Shown piece after piece: positions 34,562 through 44,013 of a DNA stretch of 64,000 bases (positions are counted from its first letter, which is position 1; every line of letters starts with the position of its first letter). This DNA comes from Nocardia brasiliensis NBRC 14402. Lineage in GTDB: Bacteria > Actinomycetota > Actinomycetes > Mycobacteriales > Mycobacteriaceae. Location: the NCBI RefSeq assembly GCF_000308475.2, contig NZ_BAFT02000107.1, forward strand, positions 16,458 through 80,457, written 5' to 3'. Made by a program: the position numbers and the translations under genes. A model generated the notes under the pieces. That model made no database searches. It saw nothing but the letters and a program-made list of their open reading frames with translations, and was not told the origin of the DNA.

Positions 34562-35431
34562 TTACTTGCCGGTAACGTGCGCCTCCAGCCAGTCCACCAC
34601 ATTGCCGAGCACCTCGTCCTGCTCGGGTTCGTTGAATATCTCGTGGTAGAGGCCGTCGTAGCGAATCGCGGTGAGGTCTTTGGAGCCCGCGCCCCGCTCG
34701 ATCAGGTCCGTGCCGGCGGGCGCGGCGATGGCGTCGCCGGTGCCGTGCAGCACCAGCAGCGGCACGGTGAGCCGGCCGAGGCGCTGCTTCACCAGGGTCG
34801 TCGTGTCCAGGATCTCGACCGCGGTGCGGGCGGGCAGGCTGCCGCGATAGACCAGCGGATCGTTGTCGTAGGCGCGGACCACCGCCGGATCGCGGCTGAT
34901 CTGCGACGAATCCAGTTTCAGCACACCGAGATTCGGCGTGATCCGGGTGAGTAGCGGCGCGACGAGGCGCTGCAGCGGGTTGCCGAGCGGAATGACCAGC
35001 GGCGGCGCCGACAGCACGATGCCCGCGACGTCGACCGGCGCGCGGGTGGCCAGGTGCAGCACGATGAGGCTGCCCATCGAGTGCCCGATCAGGAAGCGCG
35101 GCACGTCCGGGTATTCGCGGCGCGCGATGTCCAGCATCGCCGCCACGTTGTCGGCGGCGCCGTCCATCGAACCGATATTGGCCTTGCTGCCCGCAGACTT
35201 GCCGTGGCCGATGTGGTCGAGCGCGTAGACCGCGAACCCGGCGCCCGCCAAACGCCGGCCGACATGGGTGTAGCGGCCGGAATGCTCCGCGACGCCGTGC
35301 ACCAGAACGATCACGCCGCGCGCCTGCGCCTCGGGCAGCCAGGCGCGCCAGGCGATTCCGCTGCCGGTGCCGTCGAATTGCCCGGTCTCGGTACGGATGC
35401 CCGCGTCGTCGCGCTCCGGTTCCGCGGTCAC
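34562..35431 (-). CDS. Monoacylglycerol-lipase-like alpha/beta hydrolase
   Basis: 289 residues. Serine aminopeptidase/MGL type (hydrolase_4): VLVHGVAEHSGRYTHVG, YALDHIGHGKSAGSKAN, nucleophile elbow LIGHSMGSLIVLHLA, acid in LHGTGDAIAAPAG, His in RYDGLYHEIFNEPE. Hydrolyses monoacylglycerols or related lipids. The gene is clustered with M20 and S15 peptidases on the same strand. The DNA encoding residues 5-21 is duplicated, 49/51 identical, inside the CDF gene at 57334-57384. Confidence 0.9.
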   Translation of the reverse strand: MTAEPERDDAGIRTETGQFDGTGSGIAWRAWLPEAQARGVIVLVHGVAEHSGRYTHVGRRLAGAGFAVYALDHIGHGKSAGSKANIGSMDGAADNVAAMLDIARREYPDVPRFLIGHSMGSLIVLHLATRAPVDVAGIVLSAPPLVIPLGNPLQRLVAPLLTRITPNLGVLKLDSSQISRDPAVVRAYDNDPLVYRGSLPARTAVEILDTTTLVKQRLGRLTVPLLVLHGTGDAIAAPAGTDLIERGAGSKDLTAIRYDGLYHEIFNEPEQDEVLGNVVDWLEAHVTGK

Positions 35432-35474
35432 GACCGTGCCTCGCCGGTGCTCGGCTCGGTCCTGCTGCGCTCAC

Positions 35475-36851
35475 TCATGCATCGGCTCCTGATGGGTGCG
35501 GCTCGCTGCTCGTCGAGTACGCCAGCTCGGTGAAGAGCCGCCGGTTGAACTCGATGAGTCGAGCGTAGTTCACCCGGGAAAGGCGTTCGTCGGTTCCGTG
35601 GATCGAGGCCAGATCGCGTTCTTCCAGCACGATGGGGGCGAAGTTGCAGCGGGTCGCGGCCAGGTCGTGATAGTGCCGGGAGTCGGTGGCGCCGGGCACG
35701 ATGCCGGTGGTGATCACCGTTCCTGGGACGATGGCCTGCGCGATCTCGGCGATGAGGCCGAACGCGGCACCCGGGGTGGCGTGCACCGTCGGCTCCGAGC
35801 ACACCCCTTCCGTTTCGATCCGGACACCGCTGTCGCGCACCACCTTCCGGCAGTGCGCGAGCACCGAGGCGACGGAATCGCCGGGCAGGATGCGGAAATT
35901 CACGAACGCCTCGGCGTGCTGAGGGAGCACGTTCGATTTCACGCCGCCCCGGATCACAGTGGGCGCGGTGGTGGTGCGCACCAGGGCCTCGGTCTGCGGC
36001 CGCGCCGCCATCACGCGGGTGACCAACGGCGCGACCAGATCGGCGAGGCGCAGCAGTTGCCTGCGCGGTGCGGGCATGACCGTGCGCACCCGGGCGAGCA
36101 TGTCGGCGGTGACCGGGGTCATCCGCAGCGGCATCGGATGGTCCTGGATGCGGGCGACCGCCCGGGCGATCCGCCCGACCGCCGTTTGCTTACCGGGCAT
36201 GGACGAGTGCCCGCCCCGTTCGGTGACCGAAAGCCGTACCGTCGCATAGCCTTTCTCGCCCACCATGATCGTGGCGACCGGTGGTTCGATGCGGTCGGCG
36301 ACGCCGGTGGTGATCATGCCGCCCTCGTCCAGCAGCAGGTTCGCGGACACGCCTTGCGCGCGCAGGCGCTGCGCCATGTGCATCGCGCCCGTATCGCCGA
36401 AGACTTCCTCGTCGTGCCCGAACGCCAGAAAGATGGTGTGCCGCGGGCGGATTCCGGCCGCGAGGGCGGCCTCTACCGCCTCCAGGATGGCGAGCAACCT
36501 GCTCTTGTCGTCGATCGCGCCACGGCCCCAGATGAATTCGTCGTCGACGACGCCCGCGAAGGGCGGATGCGTCCAGCGCTGCGGATCGTCGACCGGCACC
36601 ACGTCCTGGTGGGCGAGCAGAATCGCCTCGACCTGATCGGGCTCCACCCCCGCCCACCGGTAGAGCCTGCTGTGCCCGAACCGCTCCAACTCGAGTTCCG
36701 CGTGCACCCGGGGGAAGGATTGCTCGAGGTGTGCGGAGAGCCGGTCGAAAGCCGCGTCGTCGATATCGTCCGGATCGTCGGTGGACACGGTGACGCAGCG
36801 CAATGCGGCCGCAAGGCGCTCGGCGGTGCGATCGTCGACCGGCTCGGTCAT
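35475..36851 (-). CDS. M20/M25/M40-family metallopeptidase
   Basis: 458 residues. Zinc residues of the M20 fold: AILLAHQDVVPVDD (His and the following Asp), GRGAIDDKS (bridging Asp), FGHDEEVFGDTG (catalytic Glu-Glu) and a late His in SIHGTDERL. The insertion domain is present (residues about 200-330). The architecture resembles PM20D1-type/carboxypeptidase S enzymes acting on N-acyl amino acids. The ATG overlaps the stop of the S15-like gene (ATGA), so the two are coupled. The lipase follows downstream. Confidence 0.92.
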   Translation of the reverse strand: MTEPVDDRTAERLAAALRCVTVSTDDPDDIDDAAFDRLSAHLEQSFPRVHAELELERFGHSRLYRWAGVEPDQVEAILLAHQDVVPVDDPQRWTHPPFAGVVDDEFIWGRGAIDDKSRLLAILEAVEAALAAGIRPRHTIFLAFGHDEEVFGDTGAMHMAQRLRAQGVSANLLLDEGGMITTGVADRIEPPVATIMVGEKGYATVRLSVTERGGHSSMPGKQTAVGRIARAVARIQDHPMPLRMTPVTADMLARVRTVMPAPRRQLLRLADLVAPLVTRVMAARPQTEALVRTTTAPTVIRGGVKSNVLPQHAEAFVNFRILPGDSVASVLAHCRKVVRDSGVRIETEGVCSEPTVHATPGAAFGLIAEIAQAIVPGTVITTGIVPGATDSRHYHDLAATRCNFAPIVLEERDLASIHGTDERLSRVNYARLIEFNRRLFTELAYSTSSEPHPSGADA

Positions 36852-38518
36852 CGGTCGCCGCTGCGGTTCGGCAAATTCATGGACACCGTTGCATTGTTCA
36901 ACACGCCGGGCCCCAGCGGGATGGTCTTCTCGTTTCGCCACTTCACGATGCCCTCGGTGAGACCACCCGGCAAGTCGGCCACGCGCGCACCGGTGAGCAT
37001 CGGCAACTCGACCCGGGCCTTGGTCACGGTGACCGTGGCGAGCGCCGGAGTGTGCGACCAGACGTCGTCGACCACGTCGGTGACCCGCACACCGATGCGA
37101 TGACCGGCCGCGATCGGCCAATCCTGGCCGAGCAGGCGGACTTCGGCGGTGCCGTCGCCGACCGGCGCGATACCGCGGGTGATCACGGTGGCCAGGTTGT
37201 CCGGGGCGATGTCGTATAGCTCGACCGCGACCGTGGCGGCCGCGGGGCCGTCGAGTTGCAGTGTCGCGGTCGGAATTCCGGACAAATGCTGGGCTTGGGC
37301 CAACGGCTCTGAGACAGACCAGAGTTCGCGGTCGGGCCCTGGCACCAACCCGCGGTCGGTGTAGCTGCCTGCGCGCAGATCCACCGGCACACGGGCGGCA
37401 TCGGCCGGCGGCCAGGCGGTTTCGGCGCGCCAGCGACCGTCGAACTGCCCGACCGTGATTCGCGGACCGGGGATCTCGACATCGCGGCCCGCCACATGCT
37501 TGTCGAAGAAGGCCAGCAGTTCGGTGTCGAAATGCGGTGTGCCGCATTTCTCGTGGCAGGTGCGGTGACCCCATTGACCGAACCAGGCACGGTGCGCGCC
37601 GGGCCCGAGGCCGTTCCACAGATCGAAAACGCGATAGGCGCGGGTGTTGTAGTCGACGAAACCCTGCCCGAGGAACAACGGAATGGTGTTGCCGCGCAAC
37701 GGCCCGACCAGATCACGATCGCGCCAGAATGCCGAATTGCCGTCGTGATTGCCGGTCTCGGCGAGATATTGCTGATAGCACTGCATCGGCAATTGCGCGG
37801 CGGCGGCCTGATATTCGGGCGAATCTTCCGGGCGGCCCGGCGTCGACGCGATCAACAGATGTTCCAGGCCGGCGAAATCGGCTGGGCGCACCCCGCTCTC
37901 GGTGACCGGCTTGCCGGAGAACTTCCACGACACGCCCTGCATGTACAGGTACGAGTACGGATCGACCACCGGCTCGAAGGACGCGACGGCGGCGAGCCCC
38001 TTCGGCTTCGTCGCCAGACCCATCAAACCGGTCCAGCCCTCGTACGAGGTGCCGAACATGCCGACCTTGCCGGTGGACCACGGCTGATTCGCCGACCACT
38101 CCACCGCGGTCGCGACATCCGAGCGTTCACCGGGGCCGCCGAAATCGGGGCAGCCCGCCGAGCCGCCGAAACCGCGCAGGTCGACGATCACGTAGGTGTA
38201 GCCGGCGCGCAGGAACATGTCCGCTTGCAGGTTCTCGGTGGACGGTCCGCCGGTCAATCGCGGTTCGCTCAGATACGCCAGGTGCGCGCGGTACGGGCTC
38301 ACGGTGAGGATGACCGGCGTGCGGACATCGTCGGCGAGACCGTCCGGTCGCAGGACGTCCGCGTGCAGGCGGGTGCCGTCGGGGGCGTCGATGAACGCTT
38401 GCTTCCACTGGAACGGCACGCCCAACGGCTCCGCCGCGGCGGTCACCGGGATGGCCGGGGCCAGCAGAAGCAGCAACCCGCACAGGGCGCGCAGCAGCAC
38501 ACGTCGTTCGCTCACCAT
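36848..38518 (-). CDS. Secreted CocE/NonD-family (S15-like) hydrolase
   Basis: 556 residues with an N-terminal signal region (MVSERRVLLRALCG, Leu-rich core). Peptidase S15/CocE core: FIDAPDGTRLHADVLRP, VIVDLRGFGGSAG, Ser elbow VGMFGTSYEGWTG, and the C-terminal jelly-roll PepX_C domain. These secreted enzymes cleave X-Pro dipeptides or esters. Transcribed before the M20 gene with a 4-nt overlap, suggesting shared peptide or acyl-amide catabolism. Confidence 0.9.
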   Translation of the reverse strand: MVSERRVLLRALCGLLLLLAPAIPVTAAAEPLGVPFQWKQAFIDAPDGTRLHADVLRPDGLADDVRTPVILTVSPYRAHLAYLSEPRLTGGPSTENLQADMFLRAGYTYVIVDLRGFGGSAGCPDFGGPGERSDVATAVEWSANQPWSTGKVGMFGTSYEGWTGLMGLATKPKGLAAVASFEPVVDPYSYLYMQGVSWKFSGKPVTESGVRPADFAGLEHLLIASTPGRPEDSPEYQAAAAQLPMQCYQQYLAETGNHDGNSAFWRDRDLVGPLRGNTIPLFLGQGFVDYNTRAYRVFDLWNGLGPGAHRAWFGQWGHRTCHEKCGTPHFDTELLAFFDKHVAGRDVEIPGPRITVGQFDGRWRAETAWPPADAARVPVDLRAGSYTDRGLVPGPDRELWSVSEPLAQAQHLSGIPTATLQLDGPAAATVAVELYDIAPDNLATVITRGIAPVGDGTAEVRLLGQDWPIAAGHRIGVRVTDVVDDVWSHTPALATVTVTKARVELPMLTGARVADLPGGLTEGIVKWRNEKTIPLGPGVLNNATVSMNLPNRSGDR

Positions 38519-38665
38519 AGGACTATCGAGTGTGCCCGGACGACCGTCCAGACCCTGGAACCGGGGTAGCAGATCAGCGGATCGCCGGACGAATGTCGCC
38601 GGTCGTCGCCGACTCGCCGGGCGAACGCCATCCGATGTTCACTGCGACCCGCCAGCATTGGCGCT

Positions 38666-39628
38666 ATGGCGGAACGCGTCGAAGCGCTGGACGGGACGCC
38701 GATCGATGCGGCCGCGGTGGGGACGATCACGCTCGCGCTGGTGGCCGCGCTGCTGTTCGCGGTGTCTGCGGCGCTGCAGCAAGGCGCCGCGCGCGCAGCC
38801 GCGACCGCGGATCCGCAGGGACGGTTTCTGGTGATCGCCGGCATCGCCCGGCGGCTGCTCACCGATCGGCGCTGGCTGGCCGGGCAGGGCGCGAACGTGG
38901 CGGGGTTCGTCGTGCACGCGGTGGCGCTGCGGCTCGGGGCGATCGCGGTGGTGCAGTCCCTGCTGGTGGTGCAACTGCTGTTCGCGTTGCCGTTCGCGGC
39001 GGCGCGGCGCAGGCGGCCGCTGCTGCGGCGGGACTGGGCCGGGACGGTTTTCGTGTGCGCCGGGCTGATCCTGCTGGTCGGGCAGAGCGCGTCCAGCCAC
39101 ACCGAGTTGCGGCCCGAACTGTTGCCGACGGCCGGTGCCGGAGTGTTCCTCGTGATCGTCACGCTGATCGCGCTCTCTCGCCTGACCCGCGCCACCCAGG
39201 TGCGTTCGGCGCTGGTCGCCGTCGCGGCGGGTTGCTGTTTCGCCACCACGGCCGTCCTGGTGGTCATCGCCACCACCGCACTGCCGGGCCTGAGCTGGGC
39301 GCTGCTCGGCATCCCGATCTCCACCGGTCTGGGCGGACTGCTCACGCAGGAGGCCTATGCTCGCGGCTCGCTGCCTACCGCGCTCACCGCGATGACCATC
39401 ACCGACCCGGTCCTCAGCTATACCGCGGGCGTCACCCTGTTCGCCGCCGTCCACCCCCGTGCGGTGCCACTGCTGCTCGCGGCCGTCCTGGTGATCACCG
39501 GCATCACCCTGCTCGCGAACTCGCCCACCCTGCACGACGAACGGGTCGACGGCGTGCCCACGAAACGAGTGCGGGCGTCCAGCGACGGGGAGCGCGCGCA
39601 GCGGGTGGTTTCGGACGTGGTCGCGTAG
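38666..39628 (+). CDS. DMT-superfamily transporter (EamA-like)
   Basis: 320 residues, about nine hydrophobic helices (for example LALVAALLFAVSAALQQGAA, AIAVVQSLLVVQLLFALPF, LVAVAAGCCFATTAVLVVI, LLLAAVLVITGITLLANS). The EamA-type repeat theme is present with the Gln-rich first helix and the GAIAVVQSLLVV motif, as in actinobacterial DMT proteins annotated as exporters. Substrate unknown. Single gene, convergent with the glycosyltransferase. Confidence 0.82.
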   Translation: MAERVEALDGTPIDAAAVGTITLALVAALLFAVSAALQQGAARAAATADPQGRFLVIAGIARRLLTDRRWLAGQGANVAGFVVHAVALRLGAIAVVQSLLVVQLLFALPFAAARRRRPLLRRDWAGTVFVCAGLILLVGQSASSHTELRPELLPTAGAGVFLVIVTLIALSRLTRATQVRSALVAVAAGCCFATTAVLVVIATTALPGLSWALLGIPISTGLGGLLTQEAYARGSLPTALTAMTITDPVLSYTAGVTLFAAVHPRAVPLLLAAVLVITGITLLANSPTLHDERVDGVPTKRVRASSDGERAQRVVSDVVA

Positions 39629-39791
39629 GCAGCGCCGTGGCCGCTGGGGTCAGGGTGTGGCGGGGGTGCCGCTGGGGTGAGAGTGGGGCGGGGACGCCCT
39701 TGGAGACTGCACGGGCGGGCGGATCTGCACCCTCTCGAGGGGATTCGCGCGCTGGTGAGGCGGAGCCCGAGATGCGGTGCGGCGGTTGGGG

Positions 39792-40892
39792 TCAGGCGGC
39801 TTCGTAGTCGGCGTAGAGGGCGAGCATGCCTGCGACAGTGGCGGACCAGGGGAAGCGTTCCGCCGCACGGCGGGCGGCGCGGCGGCGTTGCGGGGCGGGG
39901 ACCGTCAGAAGGGCCCGGACGCCTGCCGCGAGGCCGTGCGGGGAGCCGTCGGAGACGATGCCGGAACCGGCGGCACCCACGAGTTCACCCGCGGCGCCTT
40001 CGTCGGGGACCACCACGGGAGTGCCGCAGGCCAGCGCCTCCAGCACCGCGAGCCCGAAAGTCTCGGCGGGGGAGGGGAATATCGCGATGTCGGCCTCCGC
40101 GACCAAGCGTGCCATCGCGACGCGATCGGTGAGGTGACCGTGGAAGAGCACCGGCAGCCCGGCGGCCAGGCGTTCCAGCCGGTGCCGCAGCGGGCCGTCA
40201 CCGAGCACAGTCAGCTCGCAGCGCAAACCGGAATCGACCAGCACGCGCACCGCTTCGATGGCGCGTTCGGCGCACTTCTCCTTGGACAACCTGCTCACCA
40301 GCACTAGGCGCACCGATTCGCCGGTGGTGCAGGATGTTTCGGTCGCGGGACGAAAAGTGCTCAGATCGACCCCGAGCGGGACGCGCCGCACGTTGGTCGC
40401 GCCGATGCGAGCGAACTCCGCCGTCGCGAAACTCGAAGTGACCACCACTTTTTCGGCGCGCACGCAGAGGCGGCGATTGGCCAGGTCAGCGGCCGTGGCC
40501 AGGGGGAACCCGGGTGGGACACGGGTGCGCAGGATGGCGTCGATGCGTTCATGGGAGAACAACACGAGCGGCACCCCGGTGCCGCGCGCCCACGGCGCCA
40601 GCCACCGCACGCTCAGCTTGTCACTGCATTCGAGTACGTCCGGGTGCAGCAGGTCGAGAATCGGGCGGGTCCGGCGCGCGGTCAGCACGTGGTAGCCGCC
40701 CGCGCCGAACTTCGGGCTGCGCACCGTGATTCGCCGCCCCGACGCCGTCGCCTCGTCTCCGTCGGCGGGCCCCGGCACCACGAGCACTCGCTCGTGCCCG
40801 GTCGCCAGATAGCCCCGCCCGATCTCGTCCAAGCAGGTCCGCAATCCGCCCGAGGCCGGCGTATAGAAGTTCGCGATCTGCACGATGCGCAT
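39792..40892 (-). CDS. GT4-family glycosyltransferase
   Basis: 366 residues. GT-B fold: N-terminal IANFYTPASGGLRTCLDEIG and C-terminal nucleotide-sugar site with RLVLVSRLSKEKCAERAIEA, VLGDGPLRHRLERLA, and the Glu motif FPSPAETFGLAVLEALACG (E-x7-E). The position beside a polysaccharide deacetylase suggests envelope glycolipid or glycan modification. Its start overlaps the deacetylase stop as TGATG. No specific mannosyltransferase assignment is possible from sequence alone. Confidence 0.9.
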   Translation of the reverse strand: MRIVQIANFYTPASGGLRTCLDEIGRGYLATGHERVLVVPGPADGDEATASGRRITVRSPKFGAGGYHVLTARRTRPILDLLHPDVLECSDKLSVRWLAPWARGTGVPLVLFSHERIDAILRTRVPPGFPLATAADLANRRLCVRAEKVVVTSSFATAEFARIGATNVRRVPLGVDLSTFRPATETSCTTGESVRLVLVSRLSKEKCAERAIEAVRVLVDSGLRCELTVLGDGPLRHRLERLAAGLPVLFHGHLTDRVAMARLVAEADIAIFPSPAETFGLAVLEALACGTPVVVPDEGAAGELVGAAGSGIVSDGSPHGLAAGVRALLTVPAPQRRRAARRAAERFPWSATVAGMLALYADYEAA

Positions 40893-41632
40893 CAGGAGGC
40901 CGCCGCTTCGATCAGCTCGGCGTACGTGGTGGGGCGCGCGCCGGCGCTGAGGGCGGCGTCGATGGCGCGCAGGGTGGCCGCGCGCAGGCCGGGATGGTGC
41001 AGGTCGTCGGGGTGCAGGGCGAGCCGGACGAGCCCGCCGTTGCGCGCGTTGCGCCGGGCGAAGGTTTGCAGCATGGCGGCGCCGAAGCGTTCGGACCAGC
41101 CGCCGCCGGGCCGGTGCGAGAGGGCGAAGCCGCGCTGGCGTCGGCCGGTGCGCAGGTCCTTCGCGCCGAAGTGATCGGTGGTGTGGGTGAAGCCCGCTGC
41201 GCGCAAAGCCTGTTCGGCGGCGGGCGAGGCCAGCCACCCGGGTGGGGTGAAACCCGTTGTGGACAGCCCTGATTCGGCCATCACGGCGGTGGCGTCGCGG
41301 AGCTTGGCCGCCGCCTGGCCGTGGTCGAGCGCGGCGAACTCGGCCGCGCCGCGGGCCACCGCGCGCCCGAGCGTCCGACGCGGCCACCCGCCCTCGGGTC
41401 CGGCGCGATGCGACCACCCGTGCACCATGATCTCGTCCCCCCGTGCCCGGCGTTCCCGCAGGAAGCCCGCATACTCCGGCTGCCGCGCCAGCGACGCGCC
41501 ACGCCACGGCCCGGGTATCACCAGCAGCGATACCGGGATCCCGAACCCGTCGGCATCCGCGCACCACCGCGCCGTCTCCGCCGCACTCGCGGGTGCGACG
41601 TCATGGACGCTCACCACCAACCGCGCACACAC
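40892..41632 (-). CDS. DUF2334 polysaccharide-deacetylase-like protein
   Basis: 246 residues from GTG 41632 (TTG 41641 adds three residues, and neither has a strong ribosome site). The fold begins LVVSVHDVAPASAAET, typical of DUF2334 (NodB-like). It continues with PVSLLVIPGPW, the metal-site EIMVHGWSHRAG, GFTPPGWLAS and ALHPDDLHHPGLR with the catalytic His. Expected to remove acetyl groups from an envelope polymer. Coupled to the downstream glycosyltransferase. Further in-frame codons up to 41857 are unlikely N-terminus. Confidence 0.82.
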   Translation of the reverse strand: MCARLVVSVHDVAPASAAETARWCADADGFGIPVSLLVIPGPWRGASLARQPEYAGFLRERRARGDEIMVHGWSHRAGPEGGWPRRTLGRAVARGAAEFAALDHGQAAAKLRDATAVMAESGLSTTGFTPPGWLASPAAEQALRAAGFTHTTDHFGAKDLRTGRRQRGFALSHRPGGGWSERFGAAMLQTFARRNARNGGLVRLALHPDDLHHPGLRAATLRAIDAALSAGARPTTYAELIEAAAS

Positions 41633-41919
41633 GCACCGCAAGCTAACACCGCCCGGTTGCCACCAGCTGAACAGCAGCGTGCCGCTGCCCGACGAATCAG
41701 CACCCCGCCCCGATTTCGCGCGTTGCCGCGGTTTGCCCGCGCCCGTTTCCGCGTGTCGAAGCGGATGCGAAAGGGTCTCCGAGTAACTACCGCGGACCGG
41801 TAAAGGGTCATTCGGTTTGGCTATGATGTGGGTGAAGTGTCCGGGGTCGCAAGACAATTCGCCTGGTGTCTCAGGCAGGGCGGCGTATGATCGGGCCAGT
41901 GCGAGCGCCCGGGGGAAAA

Positions 41920-42369
41920 ATGAACGAGCCGGTGACCGCGGACTGGGAACAGTTCGTTCAAGCGCTGGCGCAATGTCTGTCCGAACTTCCCTCCCGGGCC
42001 ACGTTGATCATCGCCGCACCGGGAAATCGGTACGTGCAGTTCATGCAATACGACATCAAATTGTCGGCGGAGCTCGCCGGTAACCACTATCTGGCGCAAC
42101 CCATTCCGGATGCCGCCGCGGCGGAATTACGGGAACTCGGCTGGAATGAGCCGATGCTGCGGCGCGAAGTCGATAATTGGACCAAGACCCTGTTCTGGCC
42201 CCTTTCGCTGAGCAGCCTGGTCGAGTTCGCGCGGTCGGTCGCCATCGGGTTCCGCGACGCGCTCGGCGTGGCGACGCCGGTGGAGTTACGGGCCATGGGG
42301 TGGACCGAGGCTTCCGGTAATCTGGATCTCACCGTGCTGGGCTCGATGGCCCGGCGCGGCTGGAACTGA
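41920..42369 (+). CDS. TY-Chap-like (ESX-chaperone-like) small protein
   Basis: 149 residues from ATG 41920, behind GGGGGAAAA. A conserved block RYVQFMQYDIKLSAELAGN followed by LRELGWNEP fits the TY-Chap fold of type III-chaperone-like proteins found in actinobacteria, often near type VII secretion genes. A second segment has VELRAMGWTEASGN. No ESX gene lies in the window, so the partner is unknown. Family assignment is from memory of the motif pattern. Confidence 0.55.
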   Translation: MNEPVTADWEQFVQALAQCLSELPSRATLIIAAPGNRYVQFMQYDIKLSAELAGNHYLAQPIPDAAAAELRELGWNEPMLRREVDNWTKTLFWPLSLSSLVEFARSVAIGFRDALGVATPVELRAMGWTEASGNLDLTVLGSMARRGWN

Positions 42370-42533
42370 CCCGCGCCGCGCGGGACTGCCGTCGGCGGGT
42401 GCATCCCGGCGTCGGCCGCGGCCGGTGAGAAAAGCGCGCCTCGGCCCGGCGGTGATGGGCCGACGCACCGGGAATCGACGGCCTGGGACAGGCGTGGCGA
42501 AATCGGCGCGACGTGGGCACTATCCTGAGTGAC

Positions 42534-43268
42534 ATGGCAGCAGGTAAGCCCACCAAGGAAGCGAAGGCCGCGGCGAAAGCGGCCCGCAAGCAGCAGTCGA
42601 AAGAGCGCAGGCAGCAGCTCTGGCAGGCGTTCCAGATGCAGCGCAAGGAAGACAAGCTGCTGCTGCCGCTGATGATCGGCGCGCTGCTCGGCATCACCGC
42701 GATCTTCCTGGTGATCGGCCTGATCTTCGGGCTGACGTGGCTGCTCGTCCCGTTCGGCGTGGTGCTGGGCGCGCTGGCCGCGTTCATCATCTTCGGCCGC
42801 CGGGTGCAGAAGAGCGTGTACGGCAAGGCGGAGGGTCAGGCGGGCGCCGCGGCCTGGGTGCTGGACAACCTGCAGGGCAAGTGGCGGGTGACCAACGGCA
42901 TCGCCGCGACCACCCAGCTCGACGCGGTGCACCGGGTGATCGGCCTGCCCGGCGTGGTGCTGGTCGCCGAGGGCTCCCCGCAGCGGGTGAAATCGCTGTT
43001 GGCGCAGGAGAAGAAGCGCACCGCGCGGCTCATCGGCGACACCCCGATCTACGACGTCGTCATCGGCAACGACGAGGGACAGGTGCCGCTCAAGGAGTTG
43101 CAGCGTTACCTGACCAAGCTGCCCCGGAACATCGACACCAAGCGGATGGACCTGATCGAGGGACGCCTGTCCGCCCTCAGCTCCCGCACCGGCCCGGCCA
43201 TGCCGAAGGGCCCGATGCCCGCCGGCGCCAAGATGCGCGGTGTGCAGCGCACCATCCGCAGGCGCTGA
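42534..43268 (+). CDS. DUF4191 membrane protein (Rv2219-like)
   Basis: 244 residues. Highly basic N-terminus (KPTKEAKAAAKAARKQQSK), two adjacent membrane helices (about residues 43-88: LLLPLMIGALLGITAIFLVI and LTWLLVPFGVVLGALAAFII). A cytoplasmic domain follows with AWVLDNLQGKWRVTNGIA and a basic C-terminus. ATG 42534 gives the expected length. Orthologs sit beside glnA1 in mycobacteria as here. Function unknown. Two stacked hairpins follow the stop. Confidence 0.9.
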   Translation: MAAGKPTKEAKAAAKAARKQQSKERRQQLWQAFQMQRKEDKLLLPLMIGALLGITAIFLVIGLIFGLTWLLVPFGVVLGALAAFIIFGRRVQKSVYGKAEGQAGAAAWVLDNLQGKWRVTNGIAATTQLDAVHRVIGLPGVVLVAEGSPQRVKSLLAQEKKRTARLIGDTPIYDVVIGNDEGQVPLKELQRYLTKLPRNIDTKRMDLIEGRLSALSSRTGPAMPKGPMPAGAKMRGVQRTIRRR

Positions 43269-43276
43269 AACTCGCA

Positions 43277-43320
43277 CACCGCGGGCCCGTACCTCTCTCG
43301 AGAGGTGCGGGCCCGCGGTG
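43277..43320. terminator. Strong bidirectional hairpin
   Basis: Left arm 43277-43297 (CACCGCGGGCCCG..ACCTCTC) pairs with 43300-43320 with a single mismatch around a 2-nt centre. Lies between the convergent DUF4191 and RDD genes. GC-rich without a T-tract, so termination in GC-rich actinobacteria is plausible but not proven. Confidence 0.65.
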
Positions 43321-43332
43321 TTTCGAGATCAA

Positions 43333-43381
43333 GGGGAACTGGTGGCGGCGGGCTCTCGGCCGATGCCGCCACCAGTTCCCC
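43333..43381. repeat. Hairpin repeat GGGGAACTGGTGGCGGC, copy A
   Basis: GGGGAACTGGTGGCGGC (43333-43349) pairs perfectly with GCCGCCACCAGTTCCCC (43365-43381) around a 15-nt loop containing TCGGCCGA. The same element, with a shortened right arm, is at 61477-61525, also followed and preceded by GATC(A/T)-type flanks. The location next to the RDD stop makes it a candidate bidirectional terminator. Confidence 0.75.
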
Positions 43382-43389
43382 CTCGGCGC

Positions 43390-43845
43390 TCAGCGTGAGT
43401 GGACGAGCGCGGTCCCGGTCGCGCGATCGTGCATGCCACGCCCGTCGGAGTCGGTGAAGAGGGCGGGCACCACGAAGACCAGCAGGGCCTGGCGGGCCAG
43501 CGCGCGGACGATGCCGACGGGGACGGGCGCGTCGATCCGGACGGTGCGCAGGCGCAAGAAGTATTGACCGGGGGTGAACCCGAACATGGTCACCGCCCCC
43601 ACCCCGATCACGAACCACACCAGCAGCGTGAGGCTGGAAGCCGACCCGCCGCGCATGATGATCGCGGCGATGCCGAGGGCGATGAGCCAGTCGACGAACA
43701 GCGCGGCGATCCGGCGGGCCATGCCGGACAGTGATCCGGCGCCGGACTTCGGCAGGCCCAATTCTTTGCCGGGGAACTCGGGGTTTGCCTGGTCGCCGGA
43801 ACCCTCCGAAGGGCCGGAGAGCCACGATCCCGTCATGCGTGCCAT
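43390..43845 (-). CDS. RDD-family membrane protein
   Basis: 151 residues from ATG 43845. RDD signature: MARRIAALFVDWLIALGIAA (Arg and Asp), then a second helix LLVWFVIGVGAVTMFGF, GQYFLRLRTVRID, and a last helix LLVFVVPALF. Small membrane proteins of this type may mediate ion movement. An N-terminal polar stretch (residues 1-40) is present. Homologous gene is adjacent to glnA1 in mycobacteria (Rv2219A). Confidence 0.88.
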   Translation of the reverse strand: MARMTGSWLSGPSEGSGDQANPEFPGKELGLPKSGAGSLSGMARRIAALFVDWLIALGIAAIIMRGGSASSLTLLVWFVIGVGAVTMFGFTPGQYFLRLRTVRIDAPVPVGIVRALARQALLVFVVPALFTDSDGRGMHDRATGTALVHSR

Positions 43846-44013
43846 GCCCCCACAATATGCGGGCCCGACCGGCCGACCGGCGCCGGAGCGCTGACGAGCC
43901 GGGAATGCAGGCCCGGCATAAGAGGAGTTCACGTCGGCGCCGGCCTGCGCGGATGGCAGGATTACCATGCTGGTGGCGCCCGGGTGGGCCGGGTCACCTG
44001 GCCAGCGGCACGT

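Noticed and set aside
41633..41857. Extended N-terminus of the DUF2334 protein back to 41857
   Set aside because: The extra residues show no signal peptide or domain, and family members begin close to the VSVHDVAP segment.
43277..43381. Attenuator or riboswitch upstream of the RDD gene
   Set aside because: Both hairpins lie after the RDD stop on its own strand, so they are terminators or repeats between convergent genes.
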